This document shows positions 39,309 through 48,346 of a stretch of DNA of 64,000 nucleotides, piece by piece (the stretch's first letter is position 1; every line of letters begins with the position of its first letter). The DNA is taken from the NCBI GenBank assembly GCA_035645145.1, contig DASQNC010000025.1, forward strand, positions 434,001 through 498,000, written 5' to 3'. The notes beneath the pieces were generated by a model. It had not been told where the DNA came from and searched no databases. It worked only from the letters and a program-made list of their open reading frames with translations. The translations under genes and the position numbers were made by a program. The DNA is from Azospirillaceae bacterium (lineage in GTDB: Bacteria; Pseudomonadota; Alphaproteobacteria; Azospirillales; Azospirillaceae).

Positions 39309-40379
39309 CTACTCGTCACCGCCGTCGGCTTCGGGCGTGCCCATCATGGCGTTCGCCACCAGCCCGGCATTCTCACGGACCTTGTGCTCGATGGCACGTG
39401 CCATCTCGGGGTGGTCACGAAGAAAAGTCTTTGCGTTCTCGCGGCCCTGGCCGATGCGTTGGCCTTCGTAGGAGAACCAGGCGCCCGACTTGTCGACCAC
39501 GCCGGCCGAAATGCCGAGGTCCAGGATCTCGCCGGTCTTGGAAATACCCTCGCCGTACATGATGTCGAACTCCACGACCCGGAACGGCGGGGCCATTTTG
39601 TTCTTCACCACCTTCACGCGGGTCTGGTTCCCGACCACCGTCTCGCGGTCCTTGATCGACCCGATGCGGCGGATGTCCATGCGGATCGACGCATAGAACT
39701 TCAGCGCGTTGCCGCCGGTCGTGGTCTCCGGGCTGCCGAACATGACACCGATCTTCAACCGGATCTGGTTGATGAAGATGACCATGCAGCGGGACTTGGA
39801 GATCGAGCCGGTCAGCTTGCGCAGGGCCTGGCTCATCAACCGGGCCTGCAGGCCCGGTTGGTTGTCACCCATCTCACCCTCGAGCTCGGCCCGCGGCACC
39901 AGCGCCGCCACCGAGTCGATCACCAGCACGTCGATCGCACCCGACCGCACCAGCGTGTCGGCGATTTCAAGCGCCTGCTCGCCCGCATCCGGCTGCGAGA
40001 TCAGCAGCTCGTCGATGTTGACGCCCAGCTTGCGGGCATAGCCCGGATCCAGGGCGTGTTCGGCATCCACGAACGCACAGGTGCCACCGGCCTTCTGCGC
40101 CTCCGCGATGACATGCAGCGCCAGCGTGGTCTTGCCGGAGCTTTCCGGGCCGTAGATTTCGATGATGCGGCCGCGCGGCAGGCCGCCGATCCCGAGCGCA
40201 ATGTCCAGGCCCAGCGAGCCCGTGGAGATGACTTCGGTCTCGGCCACACCCTCGCGGGCGCCGAGCTTCATGATCGACCCTTTGCCGAACGCGCGTTCGA
40301 TCTGGGTCAGGGCGGCATCGAGGGCCTTCTGCTTGTCCATGGAATCCTTTTCGACCAAACGCAGTGGTGCGGTGGACAT
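39309..40379 (-). CDS. recA: Recombinase RecA
   Basis: 356-aa recombinase/LexA coprotease. It has Walker [10 protein letters not shown], Walker [12 protein letters not shown], and the loop [28 protein letters not shown] with the DNA-binding loop L2. The C-terminal tail is short and acidic. I use the ATG at 40379, with AGAGGA upstream; the longer frame from 40457 covers the SOS-box promoter region. Confidence 0.98.
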   Translation of the reverse strand: MSTAPLRLVEKDSMDKQKALDAALTQIERAFGKGSIMKLGAREGVAETEVISTGSLGLDIALGIGGLPRGRIIEIYGPESSGKTTLALHVIAEAQKAGGTCAFVDAEHALDPGYARKLGVNIDELLISQPDAGEQALEIADTLVRSGAIDVLVIDSVAALVPRAELEGEMGDNQPGLQARLMSQALRKLTGSISKSRCMVIFINQIRLKIGVMFGSPETTTGGNALKFYASIRMDIRRIGSIKDRETVVGNQTRVKVVKNKMAPPFRVVEFDIMYGEGISKTGEILDLGISAGVVDKSGAWFSYEGQRIGQGRENAKTFLRDHPEMARAIEHKVRENAGLVANAMMGTPEADGGDE

Positions 40380-40464
40380 TGGCGTCGGTCCTCTTCTCTC
40401 ACACGGGCCGGAACGATTCAACGCACCCAATGTACGCATTTTGTTCCGCCCGTTCAAGGCAACG

Positions 40465-40479
40465 GTTCGCGCAATGTTC
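40465..40479. promoter_or_regulatory. LexA/SOS box of recA
   Basis: GTTC-GCGCAAT-GTTC, an exact match to the alphaproteobacterial SOS box GTTC-N7-GTTC, 86 bp upstream of the recA start. A related but N5-spaced GTTC pair lies at 40443-40455. This supports LexA control of recA; it would lie at or near the promoter. The site is direct-repeat-like, so strand is not meaningful. Confidence 0.8.
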
Positions 40480-40531
40480 CGGTTTGCATCCTATTCGCCG
40501 GGGTGCCTGCGGGCCCGGACCGCCCAGGCCG

Positions 40532-42952
40532 TCAGCCCCCCCCGGCCATCACGTCCTTCACCTTCGCCGCGAGCTGCTTGAGGCTGTAGGGCTTGGGTAG
40601 GAACTGGACGACCGTTCCCGGATCCAGGTTCCGGCGGAACCGGTCCTCCGCATAGCCGGAAATGAAGATCACCTTGAGGTTGGGCAAGGTTTCGCGCACG
40701 CGGCGAACCAGGGTCGGCCCGTCCATCTGCGGCATGACCACGTCGGAGATCAGCAGGTCGATGCGCCCGGCGTTCGCCTTCAGGAGTTCCAGCGCAGCCT
40801 CGCCGCTGCGCGCCTCCATGACATTGTAGCCCTTGTTGCGGAGAGCCCGCGCGCTGAACACCCGGACGGCGTCCTCGTCCTCCACCAGAAGGATGGTGCC
40901 CGCTCCGGTCAGGTCGCCCGGCATCTGCTCGACCACGGCCGGAAGTTTCTGTTCCTCGCCCTTCCAACGGGGCAGCAGGATCGTGAAGGTGGCGCCCGCG
41001 CCGGGTGCGGAGTCCACCAGCACGATGCCGCCGGTCTGGCGGACGATCCCGTAGACGGTGGACAGGCCGAGACCGGTGCCCGAGCCGACCTCCTTGGTGG
41101 AGAAGAACGGCTCGAAGATGCGGGCCAGGTTCTCGGGCGGAATGCCGATGCCGGTGTCCACCACCTCGATGGCGACATACTCCCCGGCCGGCACCTCCTC
41201 GCTGTTCCGGCGCAACGGCATGTCCAGGGTCATGTTGCGGGTGCCGATGGTCAACTGACCGCCATTCGGCATCGCATCGCGGGCATTCACCGCCAGATTG
41301 ATGATCACCTGCTCCAGTTGCCCCTGGTCCACCTTCACCAGACCCGTATCCCGGCCATGGACCATGCGCAGCTCAATGTTCTCGCCGATGAGCCGGTGCA
41401 GCAGGTTCGACAGTTCGGCCAGCACATCGGTGATGCTCAGCACCTTGGGCTGCAACGTCTGCTGGCGGGAGAAGGCAAGGAGCTGACGCACCAGATTGGC
41501 GGCCCGGTTCGCGTTCTGCTTGATCTGCATGATGTCGCTGAACGACTGGTCGCCCGGCTTGTGCCGCAGCAGCAACAGGTCGCAGAAGCCGATCATCGCG
41601 GTCAGCAGATTGTTGAAATCGTGCGCGACGCCGCCGGCCAACTGACCGACGGCCTGCATCTTCTGGCCCTGCACGAACTGGGTCTCCAGGCGCTTCTGCT
41701 CGGTCAGGTCGATCGCGTGCAGCACCAGGGTCCCATCCCCGGCCGCCCCACCCAGCCGGCCGGCATACAAGCGCAGGACCCGCTCGCCCGGCCCGGCCAG
41801 GCGCACTTCGAACGGGGCGTTCGGGTCGGTGCCATCACGGGCCTGGGCCAAGCGTGCCCCGGCCTCCTGCATGTCGTCGGGGAGCAGCAGCTCCGCAACG
41901 GGTCGTCCCAATCTCGCGTCACCGCCCGTCATCTGCTGGAATGCGGGATTGCACTCCAGCAGCCTGTCGGTGGCATCCACCAGGGCAATGCCGGTGGGTG
42001 AGTCGTCGAACAAGCGCTGGAACCGGTGCTCGGAGCGGCGCAGTGCGCCCTGCCGGTCCTGATCCACCGCCAAATCCACGGCAACGAGGCAGGTTCCACC
42101 GTGGCGACGGGCGCCGATCACCACGTCGGCATAGACCTTGAACCCGTCCGCACCGCTCAGAACCAGTTCGCTGCGGGCCGGCCCGGCATCGCTCCGACCG
42201 TCCCAACCGGGAGGGGGAACCACCAGCGCATCCAGTCGCACCGCGCTCCGCGGAAGGGTGCGCCGGTCGAGACCCAGTGCCCGTGCCAAGGGCAGATTGG
42301 CGAAGGTCACCCGCCCACCCGGATCGGCCAACAGGATCCCGAACGGAAACCCGTCAAGAACCTGCTCAACGCCGGGGTCGAGCTCTGGCGCACCGCCCGC
42401 CGTCGGTTCCATCCGCCACAGGACCAGGCCGTCGCCCGAGGGTTCCGCGCTGACACGGATGGTGCCCGCCTGCGCCCCGGCAACCAGGACCGTGGCCGAC
42501 CGGCCGGCGACCGCCGAGGCCATCAATGCCTCCAGGCGGGACGCATCCTCCGTGCCGGTGGCGATCAGACGCGGAATGGGAGATGCGGCACCGGGGGGAA
42601 TAAGCCTGCGGGCTGCGGCATTCATCCGGACAATGCGCCCCGTCCGGTCCGTCAAGGCACGGGGGGGGCCGTCCTCGAAGGCGCGCACCATCAGCTCGAG
42701 CCCATTGCGGGCCTGCGCATCGGACAAAATCACACGGCGGATGGCGACGGTGGCGACACCGACGGCGGCCACCGCCGCCAATCCGGCCACACCGGCTGCC
42801 GTCGCCCATCCGACGAAGCCCAGAATGGCGGCGGCCAGCGCCGCGATGGCGGATAGTCCCCCTCCGAGGATCGCCAGGGACCGTCCATCCCCGGCGGCGC
42901 CAGAGGCGGAGGGCAGCAGGTCGAGGGACGCGGACTGAGCGGTATCGGGCAT
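40532..42952 (-). CDS. cckA: Hybrid histidine kinase CckA
   Basis: 806-aa cell-cycle kinase that feeds phosphate through ChpT to CtrA. Two N-terminal transmembrane helices (about 30-75), PAS-type domains (about 100-400), and the phosphoacceptor His in GGVAHDFNNLLTAMIGF. The ATPase domain has NLAVNARDAMPNGG, DTGIGIPPE and GSGTGLGLSTVYGIV. A C-terminal receiver domain follows with phospho-Asp in LISDVVMPQMDGP. ATG at 42952 with GGAGG upstream. It follows flhB in the same direction, 112 bp away, as in related genomes. Confidence 0.96.
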   Translation of the reverse strand: MPDTAQSASLDLLPSASGAAGDGRSLAILGGGLSAIAALAAAILGFVGWATAAGVAGLAAVAAVGVATVAIRRVILSDAQARNGLELMVRAFEDGPPRALTDRTGRIVRMNAAARRLIPPGAASPIPRLIATGTEDASRLEALMASAVAGRSATVLVAGAQAGTIRVSAEPSGDGLVLWRMEPTAGGAPELDPGVEQVLDGFPFGILLADPGGRVTFANLPLARALGLDRRTLPRSAVRLDALVVPPPGWDGRSDAGPARSELVLSGADGFKVYADVVIGARRHGGTCLVAVDLAVDQDRQGALRRSEHRFQRLFDDSPTGIALVDATDRLLECNPAFQQMTGGDARLGRPVAELLLPDDMQEAGARLAQARDGTDPNAPFEVRLAGPGERVLRLYAGRLGGAAGDGTLVLHAIDLTEQKRLETQFVQGQKMQAVGQLAGGVAHDFNNLLTAMIGFCDLLLLRHKPGDQSFSDIMQIKQNANRAANLVRQLLAFSRQQTLQPKVLSITDVLAELSNLLHRLIGENIELRMVHGRDTGLVKVDQGQLEQVIINLAVNARDAMPNGGQLTIGTRNMTLDMPLRRNSEEVPAGEYVAIEVVDTGIGIPPENLARIFEPFFSTKEVGSGTGLGLSTVYGIVRQTGGIVLVDSAPGAGATFTILLPRWKGEEQKLPAVVEQMPGDLTGAGTILLVEDEDAVRVFSARALRNKGYNVMEARSGEAALELLKANAGRIDLLISDVVMPQMDGPTLVRRVRETLPNLKVIFISGYAEDRFRRNLDPGTVVQFLPKPYSLKQLAAKVKDVMAGGG

Positions 42953-43064
42953 GAATACGCAGGGCCTCCAGACCGGAAGCGGCGGGAGATGGCAGGACAC
43001 GCCGGGCGGCCACACCGGGCCGCCCGCTCGGCATGCCGGCGTATGGCCCGCCGGCACTTGTGCG

Positions 43065-44147
43065 TCACCGCCCGGTGTTAACCGTCTTGCGCTTCAGCTT
43101 AAACACAAAGGAGATGATTTCCGCCACCGCCCTGTACTGCTCGGGCGGGATTTCCTGCTCAAGCTCCACGGTCGCATAGAGTGCGCGCGCGACCGGCGGG
43201 TTCTCCACGATGGGGACGTCGTTTTCGGCGGCCAGTTCGCGGATGCGCTTGGCCACGAGATCGGTCCCCTTCGCCACCAGTTTCGGGGCGGCCATCGCCG
43301 CCGGATCGTATTTCAGTGCGACAGCGTAGTGCGTGGGGTTGGTGATGACGACGTCCGCCGTCGGAACAGCGGCCATCATACGGCGGCGCGCCCGCTCCAT
43401 GCGGATGGACTTCAACTTGGACTTGACCTCGGGCGAACCTTCGGCCTGCTTCCACTCGTCCTTCACCTCCTGCTTCGTCATCCGCATTTCCTTCATGTAC
43501 TTCCACTTCTGGTAGAAGTAGTCCGCGGCGGCGATGACGGTCTGGGTGCCGATGACGGCGTACAGGATGCCAAGGGTGATATCGAGAACCTCCCACAGCA
43601 GCGCCTCCACCGGCATGTCGGTGAAGGCGTCCGGCTTGCGCAGGCGGGGCCACAGGATCGCCGTGAGGAGGCCTCCGAGGATGGAGACCTTGACGAGTGA
43701 CTTGAGGAATTCGATCAACCCTGAAACCGAGAAGATCCGCTTCCAGCCATTTATCGGGTTGAGCTTGCTCAGGCTCCAGGCCAGGGGGGCGGTGGTCCAC
43801 ATCCAACCGTTCTGGAGATAGCTGGCGGCGACTCCGGCGATGGCCAGAACCAGAAGCGGCAGCGCCAGCATCAGGGCGGTGTCCGCCGCCACCTGGGTCA
43901 GGGTGGATGAAATCCCGCCCCGGTCCACGGGAATCTGGTGCGCGAACTCGAAGAAGGGTTTGACCGCCCGAACGAACTTGTCGGCCATTCCCTCCGACAT
44001 GGTCGCCAGCACGAAGGCGGTGCCGAGCAGCATGAACCAGTGCTTGACTTCGGCACTGACCGGAACGTGCCCTTTGCCGCGGGCATCGCCCAGCCGTTTA
44101 CCGGTGGGGTCTTCGGTTTTGGAGGCGTCGTCCTGTTCTTCGGCCAC
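43065..44147 (-). CDS. flhB: Flagellar type III export gate protein FlhB
   Basis: 360-aa inner-membrane export switch protein with four hydrophobic helices and a C-terminal cytoplasmic domain. The autocleavage motif NPTH is in VVITNPTHYAVAL. The start is the GTG at 44147, 10 bp after the fliR stop, with GAGGGGG upstream; the longer frame overlaps fliR. The C-terminal tail after PPEQYRAVAEIISFVFKLK is short. Cleavage at NPTH controls the switch from rod/hook to filament export. Confidence 0.96.
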   Translation of the reverse strand: MAEEQDDASKTEDPTGKRLGDARGKGHVPVSAEVKHWFMLLGTAFVLATMSEGMADKFVRAVKPFFEFAHQIPVDRGGISSTLTQVAADTALMLALPLLVLAIAGVAASYLQNGWMWTTAPLAWSLSKLNPINGWKRIFSVSGLIEFLKSLVKVSILGGLLTAILWPRLRKPDAFTDMPVEALLWEVLDITLGILYAVIGTQTVIAAADYFYQKWKYMKEMRMTKQEVKDEWKQAEGSPEVKSKLKSIRMERARRRMMAAVPTADVVITNPTHYAVALKYDPAAMAAPKLVAKGTDLVAKRIRELAAENDVPIVENPPVARALYATVELEQEIPPEQYRAVAEIISFVFKLKRKTVNTGR

Positions 44148-44157
44148 GGCCGCCCCC

Positions 44158-44925
44158 TCAGGAGAACACGCCGAGCAGGACCTGCTCGAAGCTGGATACC
44201 CACAGCGCCATCGCCGCGCCCAGCGAGACCATGAACAGCAGCAGGCCGCCGGCAATCTGCACCGGCAAAGCCACGAAGAAGATCTGCATCTGTGGCACCA
44301 GACGCGCCAGGACGCCCAGCGCGACGTTCAGGGCCATGCCCCCGATGATGAAGGGCGCCGCCATGCGGGTGGCGATCAGGAAGGTCTGACCGACAATGCG
44401 GGCAATGGTGTCCGCCATATCGTTCAAGGGCAGCGGCGCACCCGGCCGGAACAGCTCGTAGCTGTTGGCGATCGCCCCCAGCATCATGTGATGCAGGTCG
44501 GTCGAAAAAATCATCACCAGGCCCATGGCGCCCATCATCGACCCGAACGGCGTGCCTTGGGTGCCGAGTGCCGGGTTGAACATGGCCGCCGACGAGAGGC
44601 CGGTCTGGAGCGAGATCAAACTCCCCGCTGTCTCAAGGGTCATCAACAGCAGGCGGCATGCCATGCCGAAGAACACGCCGACCGTCACCTCGCCGGCAAG
44701 CAATGCCACAAAGCCCGGCGTCGACGGCGGGATCGGGGGCAGGCTGGACTGCAGGACCGGGACCAGCAACAGGCTGAACCCGAGCGCGATCAGAACGCGG
44801 ATCTGGGGGCTGACGAACGCCTCGCCCATGGCGGGCATCATCATCATCGCCGTTCCCACGCGCGCGAAAACGAGAAGAAAGGCGAAGACCTGCGCCGTTA
44901 GGAAGGCATCCAGCGCACCGGCCAC
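44158..44925 (-). CDS. fliR: Flagellar export gate protein FliR
   Basis: 255-aa multi-pass membrane protein of the export gate. Characteristic parts are RVGTAMMMMPAMGEAFVSPQIRVLIAL, GACRLLLMTLETAGSLISLQTGLSSA, and the C-terminal PVQIAGGLLLFMVSL. Ends 10 bp before flhB; starts 3 bp after fliQ. Forms the FliPQR helical channel with the FliP encoded at 47585-48346. Confidence 0.96.
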   Translation of the reverse strand: MAGALDAFLTAQVFAFLLVFARVGTAMMMMPAMGEAFVSPQIRVLIALGFSLLLVPVLQSSLPPIPPSTPGFVALLAGEVTVGVFFGMACRLLLMTLETAGSLISLQTGLSSAAMFNPALGTQGTPFGSMMGAMGLVMIFSTDLHHMMLGAIANSYELFRPGAPLPLNDMADTIARIVGQTFLIATRMAAPFIIGGMALNVALGVLARLVPQMQIFFVALPVQIAGGLLLFMVSLGAAMALWVSSFEQVLLGVFS

Positions 44926-44928
44926 GCG

Positions 44929-45201
44929 TCAACCCATCCCGATGCCGATGGCGCGGTCCATGAGCTGCCGGGTGAACTCGATCAGCGTGTTGATGGCGAA
45001 GGGGCCGATCACGAGCACCGCCCCGAACAACAGGAGCACCTTCGGCACGAAGGTGAGCGTCGCTTCCTGCAGTTGCGTCATGGCCTGGAGCAGGGAGATC
45101 CCCAATCCGACCACAAGCGCAATGATCATGAACGGGCCACCCACCAGGATCGTGATCCAGATGGAGTCCCGCATCACCTCCATCACGTCGCCGGTGTTCA
45201 T
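44929..45201 (-). CDS. fliQ: Flagellar export gate protein FliQ
   Basis: 90-aa two-helix membrane protein typical of FliQ: VMEVMRDSIWITILVGGPFMIIALVVGLGISLLQAMTQLQEATLTFVPK is the first helix-turn region, then VLLLFGAVLVIGPF and FTRQLMDRA. Placed between fliE and fliR, with gaps of 5 and 3 bp, so tightly coupled in translation. Confidence 0.96.
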   Translation of the reverse strand: MNTGDVMEVMRDSIWITILVGGPFMIIALVVGLGISLLQAMTQLQEATLTFVPKVLLLFGAVLVIGPFAINTLIEFTRQLMDRAIGIGMG

Positions 45202-45206
45202 GGCCG

Positions 45207-45518
45207 TCAGATCTGCATGCGGAGGATTTCCTGGTAGGCTGACACGACCTTGTCGCGCACGGCCACCACTGCCTGCATCGTCACCTCGGCCGCGGAGACC
45301 GCGGTGACCACGTCGGTCATGTCGGCGCGGCCGAGTGCGGCGCGGACGGTCATCTGCTCGGCTTCGCGCGTGGTTTCGATGGCGTCCTGGGCTGCATCGC
45401 CCACCATCTCGGCGAAGGACGGGCCGGCTGCCTTCGCCTTGACCGCCGGCGGCACCGTCCCGGTGACACCGTTGGAAACGGCGCTGTAGGCGGAGATGGC
45501 ATTCGAAATGCTGACCAT
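45207..45518 (-). CDS. fliE: Flagellar hook-basal body protein FliE
   Basis: 103-aa rod-base protein linking the MS ring to the rod. The C-terminal half is typical: FAEMVGDAAQDAIETTREAEQMTVRAALG, then VVTAVSAAEVTMQAVVAVRDKVVSAYQEILRMQI. The N-terminus is a short coil. It is 50 bp downstream of flgC. Confidence 0.95.
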   Translation of the reverse strand: MVSISNAISAYSAVSNGVTGTVPPAVKAKAAGPSFAEMVGDAAQDAIETTREAEQMTVRAALGRADMTDVVTAVSAAEVTMQAVVAVRDKVVSAYQEILRMQI

Positions 45519-45568
45519 TTGGGTTCGCGGTCCTTCGGCCTGCTTGGCAGGTGATCAGGTCTGGGGGA

Positions 45569-45979
45569 TCAGGAGCGAATGATGTCGAGGGTGCGCATCA
45601 GCATCGTCTTCGATGCGTCGATGACGTTCACATTCGCCTCGTACGACCGCTGCGCCTCGCGCATGTCCATTGCCTCGATCAGCGAATTCACATTTGGATA
45701 CAGCACATAGCCCTGGGCGTCGGCGCTGGGGTGGCCAGGCTCGTATCGGCGCTGGAAATCACTGCTGTCCACGCCGATTCGCTTGACCTTGACGGCCTCG
45801 ACCCCAAGGGCTCGGTCCATCTCGTTTGCGAAGGTGATGGTCTTGCGCCGGTACGGAAGCCCGTCGGGCGACGACGCGGTCGACTGGGCGTTCGCCAGGT
45901 TTTCGGCGATCACGCGCAGCCGCGCGCCCTGGGCCCGCATACCGGAGGCGGAAATCTTCATTGCGCTGTTGATGTCCAT
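45569..45979 (-). CDS. flgC: Flagellar proximal rod protein FlgC
   Basis: 136 aa. N-terminal MKISASGMRAQGARLRVIAENLANAQST and C-terminal NLIEAMDM-like region with REAQRSYEANVNVIDASKTMLMRTLDI form the coiled-coil rod core of the FlgBC family. The frame is open upstream to 46531, but that part is antiframe to flgB; I use the ATG at 45979. FlgB lies 44 bp upstream. Confidence 0.95.
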   Translation of the reverse strand: MDINSAMKISASGMRAQGARLRVIAENLANAQSTASSPDGLPYRRKTITFANEMDRALGVEAVKVKRIGVDSSDFQRRYEPGHPSADAQGYVLYPNVNSLIEAMDMREAQRSYEANVNVIDASKTMLMRTLDIIRS

Positions 45980-46023
45980 ACCGTCGCCTCTCGCCTCACC
46001 ATTTCCAATCCGGCGCCAGCGCC

Positions 46024-46428
46024 TTACGGCCCCTTGGCGATGACCATTTTGATGATACCGACCTGCTTGCGGTACAGGTTGGTGACCATCTGGTAGTTCA
46101 TTCCGTTTTCGGCGACCTTCATCATCTGCTGCTCGAGAACGACCTGATTTCCATCGGGCGCCGTCTCGTAATAATTGCGGTCGCGATCCGCCTTCACATC
46201 CCGGTCCCGCGACTTCGGACCGGGCATATGCCCGGCCTGCGTCACGGCGGGCTTCAGCTGCCGCTGCTCGCCCATGGCCATTCGGAACGTGAAGGGCTGC
46301 AGATCCTGCGGACGGTAGCCGGGAGTATCCGCATTCGCGATGTTCTGGGCGACCACGTCCTGACGCTGGCCGATCCAGTTCAGGCGCTGCTTCATCACGC
46401 GAAACACGCCGAGATTGCTCAGATCCAT
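46024..46428 (-). CDS. flgB: Flagellar proximal rod protein FlgB
   Basis: 134-aa rod protein, first gene of the operon flgB-flgC-fliE-fliQ-fliR-flhB. N-terminal rod motif QRQDVVAQNIANADTPGYRPQDL; C-terminal EQQMMKVAENGMNYQMVTNLYRKQVGIIKMVI. I start at the ATG at 46428 (four codons inside the longest frame). The promoter should lie in the 264-bp divergent gap towards flhX. Confidence 0.94.
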   Translation of the reverse strand: MDLSNLGVFRVMKQRLNWIGQRQDVVAQNIANADTPGYRPQDLQPFTFRMAMGEQRQLKPAVTQAGHMPGPKSRDRDVKADRDRNYYETAPDGNQVVLEQQMMKVAENGMNYQMVTNLYRKQVGIIKMVIAKGP

Positions 46429-46466
46429 ATGTGTGCCCACGCGCCATGCCGTGCGACCACATGTTT

Positions 46467-46492
46467 ACCACGTGGTGAGCGAAAGTAGAACC
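46467..46492 (-). promoter_or_regulatory. Palindrome and weak -24/-12 element upstream of flgB
   Basis: ACCACGTGGT at 46467-46476 is a perfect 10-bp palindrome. Just beyond it, the minus strand has GG-N10-GC spacing (46479-46492), reading CGGTTC then TCGC, a weak sigma-54-like match about 51 bp upstream of flgB. Together they may form the flgB control region. Evidence is only pattern-based. Confidence 0.3.
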
Positions 46493-46692
46493 GCTAATCA
46501 AAAGGGAGTACCCAGATCCGAGGCGCACCAACTTGTCACGGGATGGGGGCGAGACCTGGGGAGTTTCCAGGCCACCGCCGCTTTGAACGCCCTGACCGAA
46601 GTGTTAACCTGCCCGAATTGGGCACCACCTGTGTGCCATTATGGATTTCAACATCGCGGCGCCCGCGCCGTCAACGGAGGTCCCGGCAGCCT

Positions 46693-46980
46693 ATGGACAA
46701 GCGGCATCGGCAGATGGTCGCGATCGCCCTCGACTATGAATGGGGCTCCGGCGGGGTGCCGAAGGTCGTCGCCACCGGGCGCGGCAAGATCGCCGAACGC
46801 ATCCTGGACCTGGCATTCACGGCCGGTGTGAAGGTCCGCGAGGATGCCGACCTTGCGGAAATCCTATCCGCCGTCGACCTTGGATCCGACATCCCCGCCG
46901 AAGCCATCCTGGCCGTGGCGGAAGTCCTGTCGCACGTGTACCGCGCAAACGGCACGCTACCGCCGGCCGGGACGCCATGA
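46693..46980 (+). CDS. FlhB C-terminal-domain paralog (FlhX)
   Basis: About 95 aa, matching the cytoplasmic FlhB/EscU/YscU C-terminal domain without membrane helices: VAIALDYEWGSGGVPKVVATGRGKIAERILDLAFTAGVKVRED, then the helix SDIPAEAILAVAEVLSHVYRANG. The NPTH cleavage motif of FlhB is absent. Known FlhX proteins partly substitute for the FlhB C-terminal domain in some species. Start ATG at 46693; GGAGG is 12 bp upstream, rather far. Its stop overlaps the next ORF as ATGA. Confidence 0.88.
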   Translation: MDKRHRQMVAIALDYEWGSGGVPKVVATGRGKIAERILDLAFTAGVKVREDADLAEILSAVDLGSDIPAEAILAVAEVLSHVYRANGTLPPAGTP

Positions 46981-47258
46981 CCGCGCCCCTTGCGCAGTTC
47001 GAGGCCCTGACCGCGGAGGTCGAGGCATTGACCCGGGATGTGGAGAGCGGCACCCGCATCGAACTCGGCGCCTTGGATTCGCGCGTCGGTGCGCTGTGCG
47101 AGGCGGTGATCACCCTGCCCCGCGGCGAGGCCAAGGATTTCCGCGCGCCCATGGAATTGCTGATCCAAGCATTGGATCGCCTCAATGAAGCCCTGGACGC
47201 CCAGGCCGGCCGGCCCCGGCCCGGTCCAACCGGCCCCGCTTCGTCGCAGGAAGGCTGA
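46977..47258 (+). CDS. 93-aa helical protein between flhX and fliO
   Basis: Function unknown. Sequence is helical with heptad-like Leu (FEALTAEVEALTRDVESG, then LPRGEAKDFRAPMELLIQALDRLNEALDA) and a Pro/Gly-rich tail. Its ATG overlaps the flhX stop (ATGA), and fliO follows 6 bp later, so it is in the export-gate operon. By size and position it could be a flagellar export chaperone or regulator, but I see no diagnostic motif. Confidence 0.75.
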   Translation: MTAPLAQFEALTAEVEALTRDVESGTRIELGALDSRVGALCEAVITLPRGEAKDFRAPMELLIQALDRLNEALDAQAGRPRPGPTGPASSQEG

Positions 47259-47264
47259 TCCGCC

Positions 47265-47588
47265 ATGGACGCGTCCGACTACCTGCGTTTCGCCGCGGCG
47301 CTGGTCGCGGTGCTTGCGTTGATCGCGCTCTGCGGCCTCGCGGCCCGTCGGTGGGGTGGGACCGCCCTGCCCGCCGCCCGCAACCGGCGCGTCCGGGTGG
47401 TCGAGGTGGTGCCGGTGGACGCAAGACGCCGCCTGCTGCTCGTCCGCCGCGACGATGTCGAGCACCTGCTACTTCTCGGCCCGACCCAGGACCTCCTGGT
47501 CGAACCCGCCATCAAGCCCCCGGCCTTTTCCGCGGACGCAGGCGCGGATCCCTTCACCGTGCCAAATAGGAAGAATCCGCCCCCATGA
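47265..47588 (+). CDS. fliO: Flagellar biosynthesis protein FliO-like
   Basis: 107 aa. One N-terminal transmembrane helix (about 7-27) followed by a small cytoplasmic domain RRVRVVEVVPVDARRRLLLVRRDDVEHLLLLGP, the pattern of FliO, which helps assemble FliP. The stop overlaps the fliP ATG as ATGA, supporting the assignment. Confidence 0.85.
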   Translation: MDASDYLRFAAALVAVLALIALCGLAARRWGGTALPAARNRRVRVVEVVPVDARRRLLLVRRDDVEHLLLLGPTQDLLVEPAIKPPAFSADAGADPFTVPNRKNPPP

Positions 47589-48346
47589 TCCGGCGCATTG
47601 CCTTCGCCCTTCTCGCCGTGGCCGGTGTTTCGGCGTCACTCGCAGCGCTGCTGTGGACGGCCCCCGCGGTCGCACAGACCCTGACCCTGGACCTCGGCCA
47701 GGGTGGCGGGTCCACAACCGCACGCGTCATTCAGATGCTGGTGCTGATGACGGTGCTCTCACTGGCACCGTCCATTCTGATCATGGTGACTTCGTTCACC
47801 CGGATCGTGATCGTGCTGTCCTTCCTGCGCTCGGCCATGGGCATCCAACAAACGCCACCCAACACGGTGATGGTCAGCTTGGCGCTGTTCCTCACCCTGT
47901 TCATCATGTCGCCGGTGCTGGAGACGATCTACCGCGATTCGTTCCAGCCGCTCCTGGCCGAGGACATCCAGGAGGAGGAGGCGCTGCAGCGGGCGCTGGT
48001 GCCCATCGAATCCTTCATGCTGCGCCACACCCGTGAGCAGGACTTGAACCTGTTCCTTGGCATCGCGCGCATGGACCCGCCGGAAAAGGTGGAGGACACG
48101 CCCATCCACATCCTGATCCCGGCGTTTATGATCTCCGAACTGCGGCGGGCCTTCGAAATCGGGTTCCTGCTGTTCATCCCGTTCCTGATCATCGACATGG
48201 TGGTGGCGTCGGTGCTCATGTCGATGGGCATGATGATGCTGCCGCCGGCCGCCGTGGCACTGCCGTTCAAGATCATCTTCTTCGTGCTTGTGGACGGCTG
48301 GTACCTGATCATCGGCAGCCTTGTCCAAAGCTTCAATCCCGGCTGA
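47585..48346 (+). CDS. fliP: Flagellar export gate protein FliP
   Basis: 253 aa. A cleavable signal peptide (residues 1-30, ending AVAQ) then four membrane segments. Typical stretches: SLAPSILIMVTSFTRIVIVLSFLRSAMGIQQTPPN and HILIPAFMISELRRAFEIGFLLFIPFLIIDMVVASVLMSMGMMMLPP. Pairs with FliQ and FliR from the divergent operon. Last gene of the flhX-orf93-fliO-fliP run. Confidence 0.97.
   Translation: MIRRIAFALLAVAGVSASLAALLWTAPAVAQTLTLDLGQGGGSTTARVIQMLVLMTVLSLAPSILIMVTSFTRIVIVLSFLRSAMGIQQTPPNTVMVSLALFLTLFIMSPVLETIYRDSFQPLLAEDIQEEEALQRALVPIESFMLRHTREQDLNLFLGIARMDPPEKVEDTPIHILIPAFMISELRRAFEIGFLLFIPFLIIDMVVASVLMSMGMMMLPPAAVALPFKIIFFVLVDGWYLIIGSLVQSFNPG

Noticed and set aside
46619-46638. TGGCAC-like sequences on both strands between flgB and flhX
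   Set aside because: Spacing is GG-N12-GC or worse, so not sigma-54; the GGCAC-N7-GTGCC dyad is too weak to call.
46641-46739. 32-codon plus-strand ORF overlapping the start of flhX
   Set aside because: No SD, no match; probably chance, although it could be a translational-coupling leader.
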